Part shown: positions 61,924 through 64,000 of the stretch, one piece after another
How the letters are laid out: every line of letters starts with the position of its first letter
Numbering within the stretch: position 1 is the stretch's first letter
Origin: Pararhodobacter marinus
Lineage (GTDB): Bacteria > Pseudomonadota > Alphaproteobacteria > Rhodobacterales > Rhodobacteraceae
Reading direction: 5' to 3'
Length of the DNA: 64,000 bases
Assembly: GCF_003122215.1 (NCBI RefSeq)
Contig: NZ_QEYD01000008.1
Location: forward strand, 62,001-126,000
Position numbers and translations under genes: made by a program
The notes under the pieces: generated by a model
Database searches by the model: none
Told to the model about the DNA's origin: nothing
The model's input: only the letters and a program-made list of their open reading frames with translations

Positions 61924-63992
61924 TTCAGGCTCCATCGGATCAGGCCGGGCAGAAGGAACAGGTCGGCCAGCAGCGCCAGCCCCACGGCCAGCGCGATCAG
62001 CCCGCCGAAAATCGACAGGCCCGGCAGGCTGGAGGCCAGCGTCACCACCAGCCCGGCGAGCAGAATCAGCGTCGTCGCCGCCATCGGCGGCCCGGCTTCG
62101 TGCACGGCCTGCGTCACGCGCCCGGCGGTGTCGCCCCGCGCCAGCCGGAAGCGGTTGAGGAAATGCAGTGTGTCGTCGATGGCGATCCCGAACGCGACGG
62201 TCAGCGCGATCATGTTCATGATCGTGACCTCGCGACCCAGAAGGACCAGCCACGCCTCGACCCCCATGATCGGGATCAGGTTCGCCACCAGCCCCGCCAG
62301 CGCCAGCCGGATCGAGCGATAGACCAGCGCGACCAGCAGGGTGATCGACAGGATCGTTGCGTAAAGCCCGAAGCGCAGGCTCTCGACGATGCGGGGGCCT
62401 TCGACCAGCAGCGCATAGCCGGGACCGACGACGTGGGTCTCGGCTGCCAGTCCGGCCCCGGCGAGCCGGGTTTCCAGCGCCGACAGGGCCTCGTCGGCGC
62501 GGATGTCGCGGGCGGCGATGGGCATCTGGACAGGCAGGGCATGGGCGCTGCCGTCCTGCGCGGACATCCGTTCCAGCATCCGCGCGCCGGCTTCGCCTTC
62601 GGTAAAGGCTGCGGCGTCGGGGCCGTAGATCGCGTTCGCCGCTCGGCGCACCCGGTCGAGCGGCGCGTCGGGATCGGCCTCGACCACGACCAGCATCCGG
62701 TCCGAACCCAGCCCGCTATCGTCCATCATCGCCAGCGCCTCGGTCACCGGGGCGCCCTGCGGCAGGTAATCGGCATAGCGGAACCCCACTTCCGAGCGGC
62801 TCTGCAACGCCCAGACCCCGCCCAGAAGCCCGAGAGCAAGCACCGCCACGAGACGCCCGTGCCGCGACAGGGCCAGCGCGGGCGGCACGATGCGCGAAAA
62901 GAGGCCCGGCGCCCGCGTGCCCGCGCGCGGCACGCCCAGCGCCCACATCAGCACCGGCGTCATCGCCAGAACGGCGATCAGGCACAGCACCATTCCCACC
63001 GCCCCGGCCCAGGCCATCGCGTTGAGCGAGGGCGAGTCGGGCAAGGCCAGCGAGGCAAAGGCAATGAGCGTCGTCAGCGAGGTGAACGCAGCCGCCGGGG
63101 CGGTCTGCGCCAGCGCCCGCGCCAGCCCTTCGGCGCGGGGCGTATCCGACGACAGCGCCCCGATCGCCGCGTGGTAGACATGGATCGAATCCGAGAAGGC
63201 CAGCACGATCAGCACGACCGGCAGCGCCCCCATCAGCGGGTCGATGGCGGTGCCCGTCGCGCCGAGAAAGCCCAGAAACCACACGAGGCCCGCGATGGGC
63301 GGCAGCGAGATCACCGCCACCGCCCGCACCGACCGGAACAGCACCGCCGAAACCAGCAGGCAGATCACCACGGCGGCAGGCACAAGGACGCGAAGATCGT
63401 GGATCAGCTCGACCGCGATGGCACGCTGGACTTCCAGCAGGCCCACGGGCGTGACGTCGAGCTCCGGCACGCTGCCGGCGGCGGCCATGACGCGCGCGGC
63501 AAAACCGTCGCCCGCCGCGCCCCGCTCGGCCGCGACCGAGATCAGCGTGGCGTCGAGGCTTTCGGACAGGATCTGCGCCGCAAGCGGGCTTTCCGCGCGC
63601 ATCAATTGCAGCCGTGCTGCGGGGGACAGTCCGGCCAGTTCCGGCCCGCTCAGCCACGCGCCGGTGCGCCCCGGTGCGGGCAGTCCGGGCAGCGAGATCA
63701 CCTGCGCCACGCCATCGACGAATTGCAGCTCCAGCACAAGGTTTTCCAGCGCCGTGAGCGCCGCGTCGCTGGCGAAACTCGGCGCGCGGACGAGCAGCAC
63801 CTCTTCGGCGCGGAACGGGGCGAAACGTTCGGAATAGCGGGTCATCGCCTGCGCGCCCTGCGTCTGGCTGCCGATCAGCCCGGACAGGTCCACCGCGACG
63901 CGGATCTGCGTGGTTTGCCAGAGCGCCAGAAGGGTGATCAGCACCAGCGCAAGGGCCGGGATCAGCGGGCGCGCGAGCAGCCGCGCGAACAC
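61920..63992 (-). CDS. RND/MMPL-superfamily exporter, possibly running past the window edge
   Basis: At least 690 residues with the duplicated RND layout: a first helix (LIPALALVLITLLALW), a periplasmic loop, five or so helices ending near residue 370, and a second half repeating this pattern. The second half has the motif VAFGIAIDDTLHFLNRFR, the first ALPVVLIVLAFSDSIHVYH. Resembles predicted exporters of the MMPL/hopanoid (HpnN-like) branch; substrate unknown. The start used is GTG at 63992; the frame stays open to the edge and the last bases would make ATG two codons upstream if the next base is T on the plus strand. Confidence 0.9.
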   Translation of the reverse strand: MFARLLARPLIPALALVLITLLALWQTTQIRVAVDLSGLIGSQTQGAQAMTRYSERFAPFRAEEVLLVRAPSFASDAALTALENLVLELQFVDGVAQVISLPGLPAPGRTGAWLSGPELAGLSPAARLQLMRAESPLAAQILSESLDATLISVAAERGAAGDGFAARVMAAAGSVPELDVTPVGLLEVQRAIAVELIHDLRVLVPAAVVICLLVSAVLFRSVRAVAVISLPPIAGLVWFLGFLGATGTAIDPLMGALPVVLIVLAFSDSIHVYHAAIGALSSDTPRAEGLARALAQTAPAAAFTSLTTLIAFASLALPDSPSLNAMAWAGAVGMVLCLIAVLAMTPVLMWALGVPRAGTRAPGLFSRIVPPALALSRHGRLVAVLALGLLGGVWALQSRSEVGFRYADYLPQGAPVTEALAMMDDSGLGSDRMLVVVEADPDAPLDRVRRAANAIYGPDAAAFTEGEAGARMLERMSAQDGSAHALPVQMPIAARDIRADEALSALETRLAGAGLAAETHVVGPGYALLVEGPRIVESLRFGLYATILSITLLVALVYRSIRLALAGLVANLIPIMGVEAWLVLLGREVTIMNMIALTVAFGIAIDDTLHFLNRFRLARGDTAGRVTQAVHEAGPPMAATTLILLAGLVVTLASSLPGLSIFGGLIALAVGLALLADLFLLPGLIRWSLK

Positions 63993-64000
63993 GCGCGTCA

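Noticed and set aside
1-64000. tRNA, rRNA, CRISPR, insertion sequence or prophage
   Set aside because: No T-loop GGTTCGA-type pattern, spaced direct-repeat array, transposase or phage gene was found on either strand.

Overview
The window is chromosomal DNA of a high-GC alphaproteobacterium, most probably a member of the Rhodobacteraceae/Rhodobacterales. Reasons: the split cytochrome c oxidase operon (subunit II - ctaB - small ORF - ctaG - subunit III - SURF1), the lysC/ptsP(Ntr) and dnaX/ybaB/recR neighbourhoods, lgt-midA-pgeF, CtrA-type TTAACCAT half-sites, and a recurrent intergenic palindrome family typical of this group. About 60 protein genes are supported, tightly packed, with many ATGA/GTGA/TGATG overlaps and frequent TTG/GTG starts. 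I see no tRNA, rRNA, CRISPR array, insertion sequence or prophage.

Layout. 0.1-3 kb: tpiA (-) and ilvD (+), divergent, each followed by a copy of the same terminator-like repeat. 3.2-6.7 kb (-): succinyl-CoA:3-ketoacid CoA-transferase operon in which scoA and scoB are separated by a GSCFA-domain gene and a GNSH-motif gene, with a small acetyltransferase last. 6.8-9.6 kb (+): phospholipase D-like lipoprotein, then a persulfide dioxygenase behind an ATTC-N8-GAAT (SqrR/BigR-type) operator. 9.7-16.8 kb (-): topA, a 1.67-kb GC-rich stretch with no recognisable gene, dprA, tldD. 16.9-26.6 kb (+): aa3 oxidase subunits II and III with assembly genes, preceded by an FNR-type palindrome, then SURF1, thrC, an M16 peptidase, an acetyltransferase, a DUF1697 gene and an FAD-linked oxidase. 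26.7-33 kb: hairpin repeats, flavin reductase, acetyltransferase, ptsP, lysC, two small hypothetical proteins and a CtrA-type dyad. 33-43.7 kb: accA, small enzymes, plsC-ftsX-ftsE, a zinc-ribbon membrane protein, dgkA, ubiK, lgt-midA-pgeF, a 45-codon ORF missed by ordinary length cut-offs, and recR-ybaB-dnaX.

45.6-51.8 kb: homoprotocatechuate (3,4-dihydroxyphenylacetate) meta-cleavage: hpaR divergent from hpaF-hpaE-hpaD-(second dioxygenase)-hpaG-hpaH. Two unrelated ring-cleavage dioxygenase families for the same substrate sit back to back. The hydroxylase (hpaBC) and final aldolase (hpaI) are not in the window. 51.8-54.3 kb: an overlapping three-gene unit of ECF sigma factor, cysteine-free membrane anti-sigma factor and secreted subtilase; the anti-sigma periplasmic domain looks like a subtilase propeptide. 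I consider this the best candidate for an undescribed system. 54.3-55.1 kb: a gene-free interval with two tandem predicted small-RNA units sharing the same promoter-like block and each ending in a strong terminator. 55-60.1 kb: metY and a 1195-residue protein combining a GspL/PilM-like N-terminus, a transmembrane segment between long disordered regions, and a GspC/PilP-like C-terminus. 60.2-64 kb (-): rnd, a small exported protein and an RND/MMPL-family exporter running to the window edge.
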